Shown here: positions 27,579-37,785 of the stretch, in pieces
Numbering within the stretch: position 1 is the first letter of the stretch
Layout: each line of letters starts with the position of its first letter
Source of the DNA: Bacteroidota bacterium
GTDB lineage: Bacteria; Bacteroidota; Bacteroidia; Chitinophagales; Saprospiraceae
Assembly (NCBI GenBank): GCA_017858735.1
Contig: JAFMBH010000004.1
Span: 1-64,000 of the forward strand
DNA: 64,000 bases
Reading direction: 5' to 3'
Notes under the pieces: generated by a model
Told to the model about the DNA's origin: nothing
What the model saw: the letters and a program-made list of their open reading frames with translations, nothing else
Database searches by the model: none
Translations under genes and position numbers: made by a program

Positions 27579-29591
27579 TTATTCTTTAAGATTTGGTTCA
27601 ATAAGGTATTCGTCACATTGTAAGATAAGCATACTAAAAGGTTTAATTATTGCAGTCCTACCTGTAAAACCACCCCCTGGCTTTAGAAAAACATTTTGAT
27701 CATCCACGACTGTCTTCCAATCTGCGTAAGGAAAGCTAACATTTTGGTCTTTGTCAGTGCCATTAAACATAACATGAATATATTTCCAGGGTTCACTTGG
27801 TGCTTTCTCAATACTGTATTCAACTAAGCCCTCTTTTGGTTCTTTGTTAAATGTAATATGTTGCCGAATGTCCGCTGCATTTCCCAATCTAAAAGCCGGA
27901 TGAGTTTTCCTAAGTTGAATTAACTTTTGGACATAATCCACCACCACACTATTAGAGTCTTTCCTTACCCAATCCATTTGGTTAATTCCATCAGGAGATT
28001 CATAAGAATTTTCCACTCCGTTTTTCGTTCTTAAAAATTCAGAACCCGCATGCAAAAAGGAAATCCCCTGAGATGTCAGCACAATACCTATAGCTAGTTT
28101 CTGCATAGAGGTTCTATCCTGAACTGAAACCGTTGGATTAGCTATTTCAAGTCTATCCCACAAGGTATGATTATCGTGACAGGACGTATAAACGACCGTT
28201 TGATTAGGTTCCACAGCCCAGGGAGCTTTAGTATAATTTACCTTTTCATAATTGATTTGTGGGTGAAAAACTCCACCGACGATACCAAAACGAACGGACT
28301 CTGCCAAATCATTCTTTCCACTAATGAAACCCTTCTCCGAAGGGGTAAAGACATGACCTTTCAGTCCATCTCTTATTTCGTCAGAAAAAGCAGCAATGCC
28401 AGTTAAACCTTTAATATTTGATTTAATGGCCCTTTTATTATCAGGTAAAGGGCTTCCACCTGCCGTCCATCCCTCACCGTACAATAGAATATCTGGTTTC
28501 ACTTTTACGAGGGTATCCCTTATAAGTTCCATCGTTTTTAGGTCATGAATACCCATTAAATCGAACCGAAAACCATCAATATGATACTCATTTACCCAGT
28601 AGAGCAAAGATTCAATCATAAATTTTCTAAACATAGGTCTTTCCGAAGCCGTTTCATTACCGCAAGCAGAGGCGTCAGAAAAACCACCCTCGCTATTTTG
28701 TCGATAATAATAATTGGGAACCAACTGATTAAAAATAGAATTTTCAGTATCTCCGGTATGGTTATAAACAACATCGAGTATGACACCAATATTATTGCTA
28801 TGAAAGGATTGAATTAATTTTTTAAACTCATTTATCCTAACCTTACCGTCATAAGGATTAGTAGCATAAGAACCCTCTGGTACATTATAGTTTTTAGGAT
28901 CATACCCCCAATTATATTGAGGAGTCGATACAGATTCATTTAATGACTTAAAATCAAAAGAAGGCAAAAGGTGAACATGTGTTATGCCTAAATTTTTTAT
29001 GTAATCGAGACCGGTAGGTAATCCCATAGGAGATTTTGTGCCTACTTCTGTTAATCCTAAGAATTTCCCTTTATTTACTATACCACTTTGAGGATGAATA
29101 GAGGCATCTCTGACATGCAGTTCATAAATAACAGCATCGGTCTGATGTTTTAAGACAGGACTTTTATCAAATGCCCAAAATTCTGGATTCGTTTTCTCCA
29201 GATTGACAATCATTCCTCTATTGCCATTAACCCCAACTGCTTTCGCGTAAGGATCAGGTACTTCATTTAACCAGGTATTCTTGTATTTAATTTTAAAGGT
29301 ATAATAGTACCCCTCCCAATCACCGGCAAGCTTGTGCGTCCAATTACCCTTTACCTGTTTTTTTAAAGAAATAACTTTCAATGGATTACCGCCATGCCCA
29401 TCCTTATAGAGTTGAAAAGAAACATCAGAAGCGGTAGGTGCCCAAACATTGATATTAACCTGATTACCCTTCCATATAACCCCTAAATCATCTCCGTCAT
29501 AAACAGGATAAACAACAGAATTTTCATAAATAGCCTGGCTGTTCAATGTTATTGCAGTAATTAAAAAAATGAACAGATATATTCCTTTCAT
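27579..29591 (-). CDS. pulA: Type I pullulanase (alpha-1,6-glucan debranching)
   Basis: 670 residues, GH13 family. A signal peptide (ending TLNSQ) places it outside the cytoplasm. Order: N-terminal CBM48-like beta domain (NVWAPTASDVSFQLYKDG), then the catalytic barrel with YNWGYDPKNYNVPEGS, the motif specific for type I pullulanases, DVVYNHTG, nucleophile in GFRFDLMG, acid-base Glu in ILLYGEGWT, and SCHDNHTLWDR; a C-terminal beta domain closes the chain. It hydrolyses alpha-1,6 links of glycogen, starch or pullulan. No SusC/SusD pair is present, so it is not part of a visible polysaccharide utilisation locus. Confidence 0.92.
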   Translation of the reverse strand: MKGIYLFIFLITAITLNSQAIYENSVVYPVYDGDDLGVIWKGNQVNINVWAPTASDVSFQLYKDGHGGNPLKVISLKKQVKGNWTHKLAGDWEGYYYTFKIKYKNTWLNEVPDPYAKAVGVNGNRGMIVNLEKTNPEFWAFDKSPVLKHQTDAVIYELHVRDASIHPQSGIVNKGKFLGLTEVGTKSPMGLPTGLDYIKNLGITHVHLLPSFDFKSLNESVSTPQYNWGYDPKNYNVPEGSYATNPYDGKVRINEFKKLIQSFHSNNIGVILDVVYNHTGDTENSIFNQLVPNYYYRQNSEGGFSDASACGNETASERPMFRKFMIESLLYWVNEYHIDGFRFDLMGIHDLKTMELIRDTLVKVKPDILLYGEGWTAGGSPLPDNKRAIKSNIKGLTGIAAFSDEIRDGLKGHVFTPSEKGFISGKNDLAESVRFGIVGGVFHPQINYEKVNYTKAPWAVEPNQTVVYTSCHDNHTLWDRLEIANPTVSVQDRTSMQKLAIGIVLTSQGISFLHAGSEFLRTKNGVENSYESPDGINQMDWVRKDSNSVVVDYVQKLIQLRKTHPAFRLGNAADIRQHITFNKEPKEGLVEYSIEKAPSEPWKYIHVMFNGTDKDQNVSFPYADWKTVVDDQNVFLKPGGGFTGRTAIIKPFSMLILQCDEYLIEPNLKE

Positions 29592-29740
29592 GAATTTATT
29601 CTTAGAATTTGGACAAAGATAAACTTTATTATTTTAACAAAAAATTAACAGTTTGAAAAAAATGTAATTTCTCAATAATAAAACAAAAGAAAGTTAAAAG
29701 ACCTACATTTGTCGATGCCTTAACCGCAACATTTAATTTT

Positions 29741-32518
29741 ATGCGGAATCAACCAGAAAATATTCTTGACCTAGTCATTGATAAACTAGGTAAACCATAT
29801 AAAGATTTATCTTTTTTATTGCAGGCATTCAAAGATGTCCTCATTGAAAACGGTGAGATCGATGTAGCAAGTACGATACCTTTGTTACAAAACAAAATAG
29901 ATGTTAGTACATTTCTTGACGACAGGGGGGTTCAACTATACTCTATATTGTTTCAACTAGTTCATATTGTTGAAGTTAATGGTGCAGTTCAACAACGTCG
30001 AAAAGAAGAAAATCAAGATTTAAGTCAAGTCAGAGGATTGTGGGCTTACCAAATTAACAAAGTTAAACAAGCGGGAATTGATGCAGTTGCTATTACATCG
30101 GCTTTAAAAAACACCAGAGTTGAACCCGTTTTGACGGCACATCCAACAGAAGCAAAACGAGCCACGGTATTAGAACACCACAGAGAATTGTACCTTTTAC
30201 TTGTAGAGAGAGAAAATACCATGTTTTCCAGTCAGGAGTTGTTGACAAATAAAGAGAAAATCAAGTCATCGTTATATAGATTATGGAAAACAGGAGAAAT
30301 ATATTTAGAGAAACCTGACGTTCCATCTGAAATAAGAAATGTACTCCATTATTTTACTAACGTTTTTCCTGAAGTTTTACCTATTCTCGACAGGCGACTT
30401 ATTCAAGCCTGGGAGTTTCTGGGCTATAATAAAAAAGATTTATTTGAGCATAAAGCTTTTCCACAGGTCACCTTTGGCAATTGGGTAGGTGGGGACAGGG
30501 ATGGGCATCCATTAGTTACGTCAAAAGTAACCGTCGAAACGCTAAAACAACTGCGACTCAATGCATTTGTTGTGTTGAGGAGAAAGTTGACACAACTTGT
30601 TAAACAACTAAGTTTTGCATTAAACATTGAGGATGCACCCGATCATTTACAATGGAGAGTAGGAGAATTATTACTAGAACTGGGTGAAAATGCCTACGAA
30701 GTTTATAACAGGAACAAAGGAGAAGCTTTCAGACAATTTATAAGTTTAATCATTGAAAAATTACCTCTTGCTACAGCCAGGGGGCATGCCACCGCATTAC
30801 ATGAAAGGAGTATTAGCTACAGATATTCCTTTGAGTTAAAAAAAGATTTAGTATTGTTACAATCTGCTCTTAAAGATTATGGAGCAATTACTATTTCAGA
30901 AATAGAAATTCATGAAAGCATTCGCCTTGTAGAAACTTTTGGATTTCACCTCGCCAAATTAGATGTAAGACAAAACAGTGCTTTTCACGATAAGGCAATT
31001 TCCCAATTAATTAATGCCACGGGTAAATCCGGTGACTGGTTTATTCATGCGTCGGAGGAAGATAGGCTGGAATTTATTGAAGAAGAGCTGACATCTGGCA
31101 GGCCTTTCGTTAGAAATTTGAATGATTTAGCAGATGAAGCCAGAAATGTAATGGAAGTTTATGCGGTTATTTCTGAGCACGTTCAGCAATATGGAACGGA
31201 AGGAATAGGCTCATTAATAGTTAGCATGACCAGAAATGTTTCTGATTTGCTGGTTGTATATATTTTAGCAAGAGAAGCTGGACTCACCCGATATACACCA
31301 GATGGAATGGTCTGCATGTTACCTGTCGTGCCACTTCTGGAAACCATAGAAGATCTTTCCAACGGACCGGCAATATTAGCAGCCTTTTTATCCCACCCTG
31401 TTACCCTAAGAAGTCTGAAATATCAGGCTCAACAACAAGAAATACTTACCATTTCCCAGCAGGTAATGATAGGATACAGTGACAGTAATAAAGATGGCGG
31501 ACTATTATGTAGTCAATGGAATTTGCATAAGGCACAAATAAATCTTTCGAACGCTGCAAACAAATTTGGTATAAAAATTAGATTTTTTCATGGAAAGGGA
31601 GGAACCATAAGCCGGGGTGCTGGTCCAACCCATTATTTTGTACAGGCACTTCCCGGACATTCGTTTAATGGCGATATACGGTTAACGGAACAAGGAGAAA
31701 CCATTGAACAAAAATATGCAAATAGAGTAAATGCAGTATATAATTTAGAAGTTTTAACAGCCAGTTCACTTTCTCACAGCCTTCTTGGCTCATTAAAAGA
31801 ACCCTCTGGTCATCCTTTAGCTGATATATTGGAATGGATGGCACAGGAAAGTCAGAACGTATATACCCAACTGTTGAATGAACAAGGATTCATAGCGTTT
31901 TTCAGGCAGGCAACACCCATTGACGCCTTAGAACAAAGTAGAATTGGTTCCCGCCCATCCAGAAGAACAGGTGCTTACTCTTTAGCAGATTTAAGAGCCA
32001 TTCCCTGGGTATTTGCCTGGTCACAAGCCAGATATAACATGACTTCATGGTATGGGATAGGTTCGACATTAGAAAAGCTGAGAGAAGAACGTCCGAAGGA
32101 TTATGAAAAATTCCAAATCGCTTTAAAGGATGATCCATTCATTCGTTATTTTATTACCAATGTAGATACCAGTCTCGCACGTTCTTCCATTCATATTATG
32201 AAAGATTACGCAGAATTAGTAGATAACAAGAATATCAGAAATAAATTTTCGCAATTATTTGAGAAGGAGCTCTCTTTAACGGAGGCGCATTTGTCTTTTC
32301 TGCTTGATAAAACATTGGAGGAAAGAAGACCAAGGCACTACTATTCTAATTTATTGAGGAACTCTCTTATTGAGGACTTACACCGAAGTCAAATCAAGCT
32401 TTTAAAGGAATGGAGAATGCTTGTAAAAAGCGATGACAGTCAGCAATCAGATAAAACACTAGTTTCTCTATTGCTGACTATCAATGCTATTGCCAGTGCA
32501 ACAGGACAGACTGGATAA
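29741..32518 (+). CDS. ppc: Phosphoenolpyruvate carboxylase
   Basis: 925 residues. It carboxylates PEP to oxaloacetate, refilling the citric acid cycle. Catalytic motifs: LTAHPTEAKR around residue 130, GNWVGGDRDGHP, GYSDSNKDGG, FHGKGGTISRGAGPTHYF and SRIGSRPSRR. The C-terminus TGQTG is close to the usual -NTG end involved in inhibition. Length is normal. A TACATTTG box at 29704-29711 could be the -7 element, 30 bases before the ATG, though no -33 TTG is at the right distance. Convergent with pgk. Confidence 0.96.
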   Translation: MRNQPENILDLVIDKLGKPYKDLSFLLQAFKDVLIENGEIDVASTIPLLQNKIDVSTFLDDRGVQLYSILFQLVHIVEVNGAVQQRRKEENQDLSQVRGLWAYQINKVKQAGIDAVAITSALKNTRVEPVLTAHPTEAKRATVLEHHRELYLLLVERENTMFSSQELLTNKEKIKSSLYRLWKTGEIYLEKPDVPSEIRNVLHYFTNVFPEVLPILDRRLIQAWEFLGYNKKDLFEHKAFPQVTFGNWVGGDRDGHPLVTSKVTVETLKQLRLNAFVVLRRKLTQLVKQLSFALNIEDAPDHLQWRVGELLLELGENAYEVYNRNKGEAFRQFISLIIEKLPLATARGHATALHERSISYRYSFELKKDLVLLQSALKDYGAITISEIEIHESIRLVETFGFHLAKLDVRQNSAFHDKAISQLINATGKSGDWFIHASEEDRLEFIEEELTSGRPFVRNLNDLADEARNVMEVYAVISEHVQQYGTEGIGSLIVSMTRNVSDLLVVYILAREAGLTRYTPDGMVCMLPVVPLLETIEDLSNGPAILAAFLSHPVTLRSLKYQAQQQEILTISQQVMIGYSDSNKDGGLLCSQWNLHKAQINLSNAANKFGIKIRFFHGKGGTISRGAGPTHYFVQALPGHSFNGDIRLTEQGETIEQKYANRVNAVYNLEVLTASSLSHSLLGSLKEPSGHPLADILEWMAQESQNVYTQLLNEQGFIAFFRQATPIDALEQSRIGSRPSRRTGAYSLADLRAIPWVFAWSQARYNMTSWYGIGSTLEKLREERPKDYEKFQIALKDDPFIRYFITNVDTSLARSSIHIMKDYAELVDNKNIRNKFSQLFEKELSLTEAHLSFLLDKTLEERRPRHYYSNLLRNSLIEDLHRSQIKLLKEWRMLVKSDDSQQSDKTLVSLLLTINAIASATGQTG

Positions 32519-32523
32519 CAACT

Positions 32524-33729
32524 TTATTCACTAATGGCTTTAACACCTGGTAAAACTTTTCCTTCCAGCATTTCAAGCAAAGCGCCACCACCCGTTGAAA
32601 CATAACTAACCGCGTCTGAAAGGCCTACCTGAGTGACAGCAGCGACAGAATCTCCGCCACCTACCAAAGAGTAGGCTCCATTTTGCGTTGCTTCAGCTAC
32701 AGACTCCGCTATGGCCAAGGTACCTTTAGCGAAAGAAGGCATTTCAAAAACACCCATAGGACCGTTCCAAAGAATAGTTTTTGCTGATTTGATAGTTGAA
32801 ACAAAAGTTTCCACTGCTTTAGGACCTATATCTAATCCTAACCAACCTTCCGGAATATTATCAGAAGATACTTCTAATTTTTCAGCACCGTTACTAAATG
32901 TATTGGCAGCGATAACGTCAACAGGCAGAAGTAAATTCACACCTTTTGATTTTGCCTTCTCCATTAATTGAAGAGCAAGATCGAGTCTATCTAATTCAAC
33001 GAGTGAATTCCCAATTTGCCCCCCTTTGGCTTTTATAAAAGTAAAAGCCATACCACCTCCGATAATTAAGTTATCCACCTGGTCCAGCATTTTATCAAGA
33101 AGCAACATTTTATCAGAAACCTTTGCTCCACCAATAATAGCGGTAAATGGTTTTTCAGGACTTTCAATAATATGGCGGGCATTTTCAATTTCAGCCTTCA
33201 TCAGAAATCCAAAACCCTTATTTTCAGCAGTAAAAAAATTAGCTACCAATGTAGTTGAGGCATGCGCTCTATGTGCAGTACCAAAGGCGTCATTGATATA
33301 AACATCAGCTAACGAAGCTAATATACCAGCCATTTCTTTATCACCTTTTTCCTCACCTGGATGAAAGCGGGTATTCTCCAATAGTATTACCTCCCCTGGT
33401 TTTAGCGCATTGCAAGCATGAACCGCTTCCGAACCTATACAATCAGATATAAAAGTAACGGGTTTGTTTAAAGTTGCTGATAAGTAGGACGTTAAATGAT
33501 TAAGTGTGAACTTTGTAACATTCAATTCCCCATTTTCCAATTTTTTTTGTTGAGGACGACCTAAATGAGAACATAAAATCAAAGCCCCGCCATGTTCTAA
33601 AATATAATTTAGGGTCTGCAGCGAAGCTTTGATTCTATTATCATCAGTGATTTGGAAAGTACTGGAAAGAGGGACATTAAAGTCCACTCTTACCAGTACT
33701 TTTTTATTATTAAAATCTATATTTTCCAT
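32524..33729 (-). CDS. pgk: Phosphoglycerate kinase
   Basis: 401 residues from MENIDF at 33729; the frame extends to 33741 (MGVL) but the family starts at this internal Met. Diagnostic motifs: VLVRVDFNVPLS near the start, ILCSHLGRPQ, ENTRFHPGEE, INDAFGTAHRAHAST, ILWNGPMGVFE and YSLVGGGDSVAA (nucleotide-binding Gly loop). It follows gapA by 15 bases on the same strand, so the two glycolytic genes form an operon. A cytoplasmic enzyme of normal length. Confidence 0.96.
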   Translation of the reverse strand: MENIDFNNKKVLVRVDFNVPLSSTFQITDDNRIKASLQTLNYILEHGGALILCSHLGRPQQKKLENGELNVTKFTLNHLTSYLSATLNKPVTFISDCIGSEAVHACNALKPGEVILLENTRFHPGEEKGDKEMAGILASLADVYINDAFGTAHRAHASTTLVANFFTAENKGFGFLMKAEIENARHIIESPEKPFTAIIGGAKVSDKMLLLDKMLDQVDNLIIGGGMAFTFIKAKGGQIGNSLVELDRLDLALQLMEKAKSKGVNLLLPVDVIAANTFSNGAEKLEVSSDNIPEGWLGLDIGPKAVETFVSTIKSAKTILWNGPMGVFEMPSFAKGTLAIAESVAEATQNGAYSLVGGGDSVAAVTQVGLSDAVSYVSTGGGALLEMLEGKVLPGVKAISE

Positions 33730-33744
33730 AAGAACTCCCAAAAA

Positions 33745-34764
<1,020 letters not shown>

Positions 34765-34948
34765 TTACTTAGTGTAAAAATGACATTAACTATAATTTTA
34801 AAATTGCTGCAAAAATACATAAAAACTACTTACAGGATATTTTTTTGTCCAAATAAGTATCAATAATAAAAATTAAAAATTAAAAGTGACAGGGATAGAT
34901 AGTCAAAAAACCGAGGGATATTTATTTTATAAAAAACAAGCAAAAAAA

Positions 34949-34979
34949 TTGGAAGAGTAAGAATAGCTTATTACATTTG
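34949..34979 (+). promoter_or_regulatory. Bacteroidota-type promoter of the tRNA-Glu pair
   Basis: TTG at 34949-34951, exactly 20 bases, then TACATTTG at 34972-34979. The predicted start near 34986 leaves a short leader before the first tRNA at 35021. Confidence 0.65.
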
Positions 34980-35020
34980 CATTTCTTTAGAAAAAGACTT
35001 TACAGAAAGTTTTTCACTAA

Positions 35021-35092
35021 GGCCCGTTCGTCTAGGGGTTAGGACGCAGGATTTTCATTCCTGTAACACGGGTTCGATTCCCGTACGGGCTA
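35021..35092 (+). tRNA. tRNA-Glu (anticodon TTC), first copy
   Basis: 72 bases. The acceptor stem GGCCCGT pairs with ACGGGCT (G-U at the first pair); T arm ACGGG-TTCGATT-CCCGT; anticodon loop centred on TTC in GATTTTCATTC, which reads GAA/GAG. CCA is not encoded. Promoter immediately upstream. Confidence 0.96.
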
Positions 35093-35116
35093 CAGACAAT
35101 ACAATCCAACACGAAC

Positions 35117-35188
35117 GGCCCGTTCGTCTAGGGGTTAGGACGCAGGATTTTCATTCCTGTAACACGGGTTCGATTCCCGTACGGGCTA
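35117..35188 (+). tRNA. tRNA-Glu (anticodon TTC), second copy
   Basis: Identical over all 72 bases to the first copy, 24 bases downstream, and followed by a terminator; the two are one transcription unit. CCA is not encoded. Confidence 0.96.
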
Positions 35189-35193
35189 CAAAC

Positions 35194-35231
35194 AAAAAGC
35201 GGCTGTTTTTATCGAACAGTCGCTTTTTTTA
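35194..35231 (+). terminator. Terminator of the tRNA-Glu operon
   Basis: AGCGGCTGTT (35198-35207) pairs with AACAGTCGCT (35215-35224; one G-U) around a seven-base loop and runs into seven Ts. A-rich bases on the 5' side can extend the stem and would give a T-run on the other strand, so it may also end the minus-strand gene stopping at 35232. Confidence 0.85.
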
Positions 35232-35501
35232 TTAGAAATCAAATAAATCTTCCAGGAAACTTTCCTTTTTCTTCTTCCCATAATATGGATCTTTGTAATC
35301 TCTATGCTCGCTCTCCATGTACCTGCTTTTTTCGTCAGGTATTCTACTTCCTTGACTTTGACTTGACATCAAAGATCTTTCGATAATTTTATCAAGCTCT
35401 CCCCTATCTAACCAGACGCCACGGCATTTGGGACAATAATCAATTTCAACACCTTGTCGATCGGACATAACCAGCAATTCATCATATGATGGACACTTCA
35501 T
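35232..35501 (-). CDS. TFIIB-type zinc-ribbon protein with one zinc ligand replaced
   Basis: 89 residues from MKCPSYDE at 35501 (an upstream Met at 35528 adds nine residues). The segment GVEIDYCPKCRGVWLDRGELDKIIER is the zf-TFIIB (COG3809-type) hallmark. In this family the protein normally begins with a first Cys pair, CPxC; here it reads CPSY, the second Cys being Tyr (TAT, one base from TGT). The second pair, CPKC, is intact. The tail is charged and disordered (SQSQGSRIPDEKSRYMES). Function unknown; possibly a degenerate zinc site or zinc bound with another ligand. Confidence 0.8.
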   Translation of the reverse strand: MKCPSYDELLVMSDRQGVEIDYCPKCRGVWLDRGELDKIIERSLMSSQSQGSRIPDEKSRYMESEHRDYKDPYYGKKKKESFLEDLFDF

Positions 35502-35558
35502 ATTTACTTTATTTAAAATTTTATACATAGTAACCCCATTACACGTTTAATAGTTTTA

Positions 35559-36965
35559 CTATAATTTATAGTATTGTTCCCAATTTTTCCGGGGGGGAGG
35601 TCCTGTAAGTAATTGATTAGCCAAGGCATGATTTGTAATCACTTTTTTGTTAATATCGAATTCAAGCCTGGCATTAACTCTTTGGGCAACCACACCTAAA
35701 GCCATGACCTGACACAATGGACCAGCTATTTTAAAAGATGATCTGCAAGACTCTTCGCCTTTACACGCCCTGACAAAATTCAAAAAATGATTAGATGGAC
35801 TAACCGGAACTTCGGGCAGGCTTGACGCCATATCTTTAGCTTTATCTGCTGGAATAATTACTAAAGGAGCACTGTGAGATCCACCCTTGAAAACTAAATC
35901 TTTGCCATAAATAACCTTACCCGGATATCTTTTTGTATTTACATTTCCAGCTGTAGGTGGAGGAATATCTTTTGCTCTAACAGGTTCACCGTAATAATCG
36001 GGATGCGTAGGCTGATTGTTAAAACCTTCATACCAACTTAATTCGAGCGCTGGCAAATTATTCCTTTTTGGAAATTTAAAAACCAAGGTTGATTCCTGAG
36101 GAAAAATAAAAGGAGAATGTCCCTGCATAAAGGAAGGATTTACCTCATTAGGCAATCCTAATTTTAAGAATTCATGGGCAGTATCAATTAAGTGGGCGCC
36201 CCAATCGCCTAATGCGCCGTTGCCAAATTCAAACCACGACCGCCAATCTCCATTAATATACCCCTTATTATAAGATTTAAATGAAGATGTAGCGAGCCAT
36301 GCATCCCAATCGAGAGATTCAGGAACAGGCTGTTCAGGCAAAAAATCTGAAACTTTCATTCCATGCCATCTTCTTCCATTATTCATGAAAGCGGTGATAC
36401 GAGTGACATCCTTAATGATACCAGCCTCTGTCCATGCCTTAAATTGGAAATAATTTTCATCGGAATGACCCTGGTTACCCATTTGACAAGCTACCTTATA
36501 TTTTTTTTCAGCTCTCATCATTAGCTCTACTTCCTGAAAGGTGTGAGCCATAGGTTTCTCTACATAAACATGTTTACCCTCTGACATGGCCAGCATTGAG
36601 ATAGGGAAATGCGAAAAATCTGGAACGCCGGCAGTTATGGCATCGAACTGACTTCCCATCTTATCAAATAGGACCCTGAAATCTTGAAATTGCGGAACAT
36701 CAGGAAAAAGTTTAATGATTGGCAGCGTGTGTGGTGCCCCCATGTCAGTGTCACAAAGGGCAACAATATTCACCAAGCCAGTTCCATGTAATTTTTTAAT
36801 AATATCTGCACCCCTATTTCCAATACCAATACAAGCCAAATTTATTTTCTCGCTGGGGGGAATATGACCCCATTTTTTCCCTAAAAGAAAAGAAGGAATA
36901 ATGGATAATCCAGAAACAACGGTGAAGGCTCCCCCACTTTTTTTTAAAAAATCTCTTCTTATCAT
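35559..36965 (-). CDS. Gfo/Idh/MocA family oxidoreductase with Tat-type signal
   Basis: 468 residues. The start MIRRDFLKKSGG is a twin-arginine export signal (RRDFLK), followed by a hydrophobic stretch, so the folded enzyme should be exported with its cofactor. The Rossmann part has CIGIGNRGADIIKKLHGTG around residues 45-63, YVEKPMAHTFQEVELMM carrying the catalytic Lys of the EKP motif, and later GDWGAHLIDTAHEFL. A C-terminal domain typical of exported Bacteroidota Gfo/Idh/MocA proteins follows. Substrate probably a sugar or sugar derivative, not determinable here. Confidence 0.9.
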   Translation of the reverse strand: MIRRDFLKKSGGAFTVVSGLSIIPSFLLGKKWGHIPPSEKINLACIGIGNRGADIIKKLHGTGLVNIVALCDTDMGAPHTLPIIKLFPDVPQFQDFRVLFDKMGSQFDAITAGVPDFSHFPISMLAMSEGKHVYVEKPMAHTFQEVELMMRAEKKYKVACQMGNQGHSDENYFQFKAWTEAGIIKDVTRITAFMNNGRRWHGMKVSDFLPEQPVPESLDWDAWLATSSFKSYNKGYINGDWRSWFEFGNGALGDWGAHLIDTAHEFLKLGLPNEVNPSFMQGHSPFIFPQESTLVFKFPKRNNLPALELSWYEGFNNQPTHPDYYGEPVRAKDIPPPTAGNVNTKRYPGKVIYGKDLVFKGGSHSAPLVIIPADKAKDMASSLPEVPVSPSNHFLNFVRACKGEESCRSSFKIAGPLCQVMALGVVAQRVNARLEFDINKKVITNHALANQLLTGPPPRKNWEQYYKL

Positions 36966-37043
36966 TTTTGTGTATTGCGTTAAAAACGTTAATATACAAA
37001 AATGATAAGTAATTTAAAACAGAAATCAGCCTTAATTAAAAGA

Positions 37044-37766
37044 TTATTTTACGAATACAACCTCATTAAATGGTACTCTATTGCGCTCACCCCAGATACC
37101 CTTTTCAGTGCCCTTTCCAACAGCAACAACCATATTAATTTCAGCTATTCGAGGTAAATTAAGCGCTTTTCGCACCCGGACTTCATCGAAACCTTCCATT
37201 GGATAGGTATGATAACCCTCTGCAGCAATAGATAACATAAAAGTTTGGGCGGCAAGTGCGCATGATTTTTGAACAATGATGCGTTGCTTTGCAGACCCTC
37301 CCATTCTAACGAATGGCTTAGTTATACTCATAAAAAAAGAAATACTCTTTCTTAAAAAGGAATAGATACCAAGAAAATCGTACCCATAAGCAATGGGAAG
37401 CAACTTTTCATAATATTGAATCATTCGTTTCTGATACTTATCAGGTTCGCCCACCACCTGTTTCTTAATCTGGTCTGCATTCCATTTTGCTCTGTCCTTC
37501 CATAAATCTCATCTTGTAACAAAAACTACCAGATGTTTGGCTGATTTTGCTGCATATTGATCAAGACATAAGGGTTGAAATCTCTTTTTTTCCTCTTCAG
37601 AACGAATCCAAAAAAAAGACCACAATTGCATATTACTGGAATTAGGAGACAAAATAGCTCTTTCCAAACTTCTTTTAATCACCTCATCAGGTACTTCCAC
37701 CTCAGGGTCAGAACTTCTATTTGACCTTCGCAACTTTACAATCTCCTCAAATTCGGAACCTAACAT
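37044..37766 (-). pseudogene. Nitroreductase-family gene interrupted by one in-frame TGA
   Basis: Two open frames lie in the same reading frame. The first (37766-37509, 85 residues) has the FMN-binding start KLRRSNRSSDPE and SPNSSNMQLWSFFW, and ends VVFVTR then TGA. Beyond the stop the frame continues DLWKDRAKWNADQIKKQ into the second part (37457-37044), with KSCALAAQTFMLSIAAEGYHTYPMEG and the final GKGTEKGIWGERNRVPFNEV. There is no frameshift; only the one nonsense codon separates the halves. Either a recent pseudogene, two restarting polypeptides (GTG GTG at 37457), or a sequencing error. Upstream neighbour is a ferredoxin-NADP reductase-like gene, 20 bases away. Confidence 0.85.
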
Positions 37767-37785
37767 AGACTAATTATTTTACTTA

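Noticed and set aside
27579-29591. Polysaccharide utilisation locus around the pullulanase
   Set aside because: No SusC/SusD pair, sensor or other glycosidase in the neighbourhood.
35021-35188. tRNA pair as an integration site with flanking repeat (att)
   Set aside because: The 72-base direct repeat is simply two complete tRNA-Glu genes under one promoter and terminator; no integrase or foreign block is next to it.
37509-37511. Selenocysteine or other recoding at the in-frame TGA of the nitroreductase
   Set aside because: The position is not a known catalytic Cys site of the family, no clear stem-loop follows directly, and TGA is used as a normal stop by several genes here.
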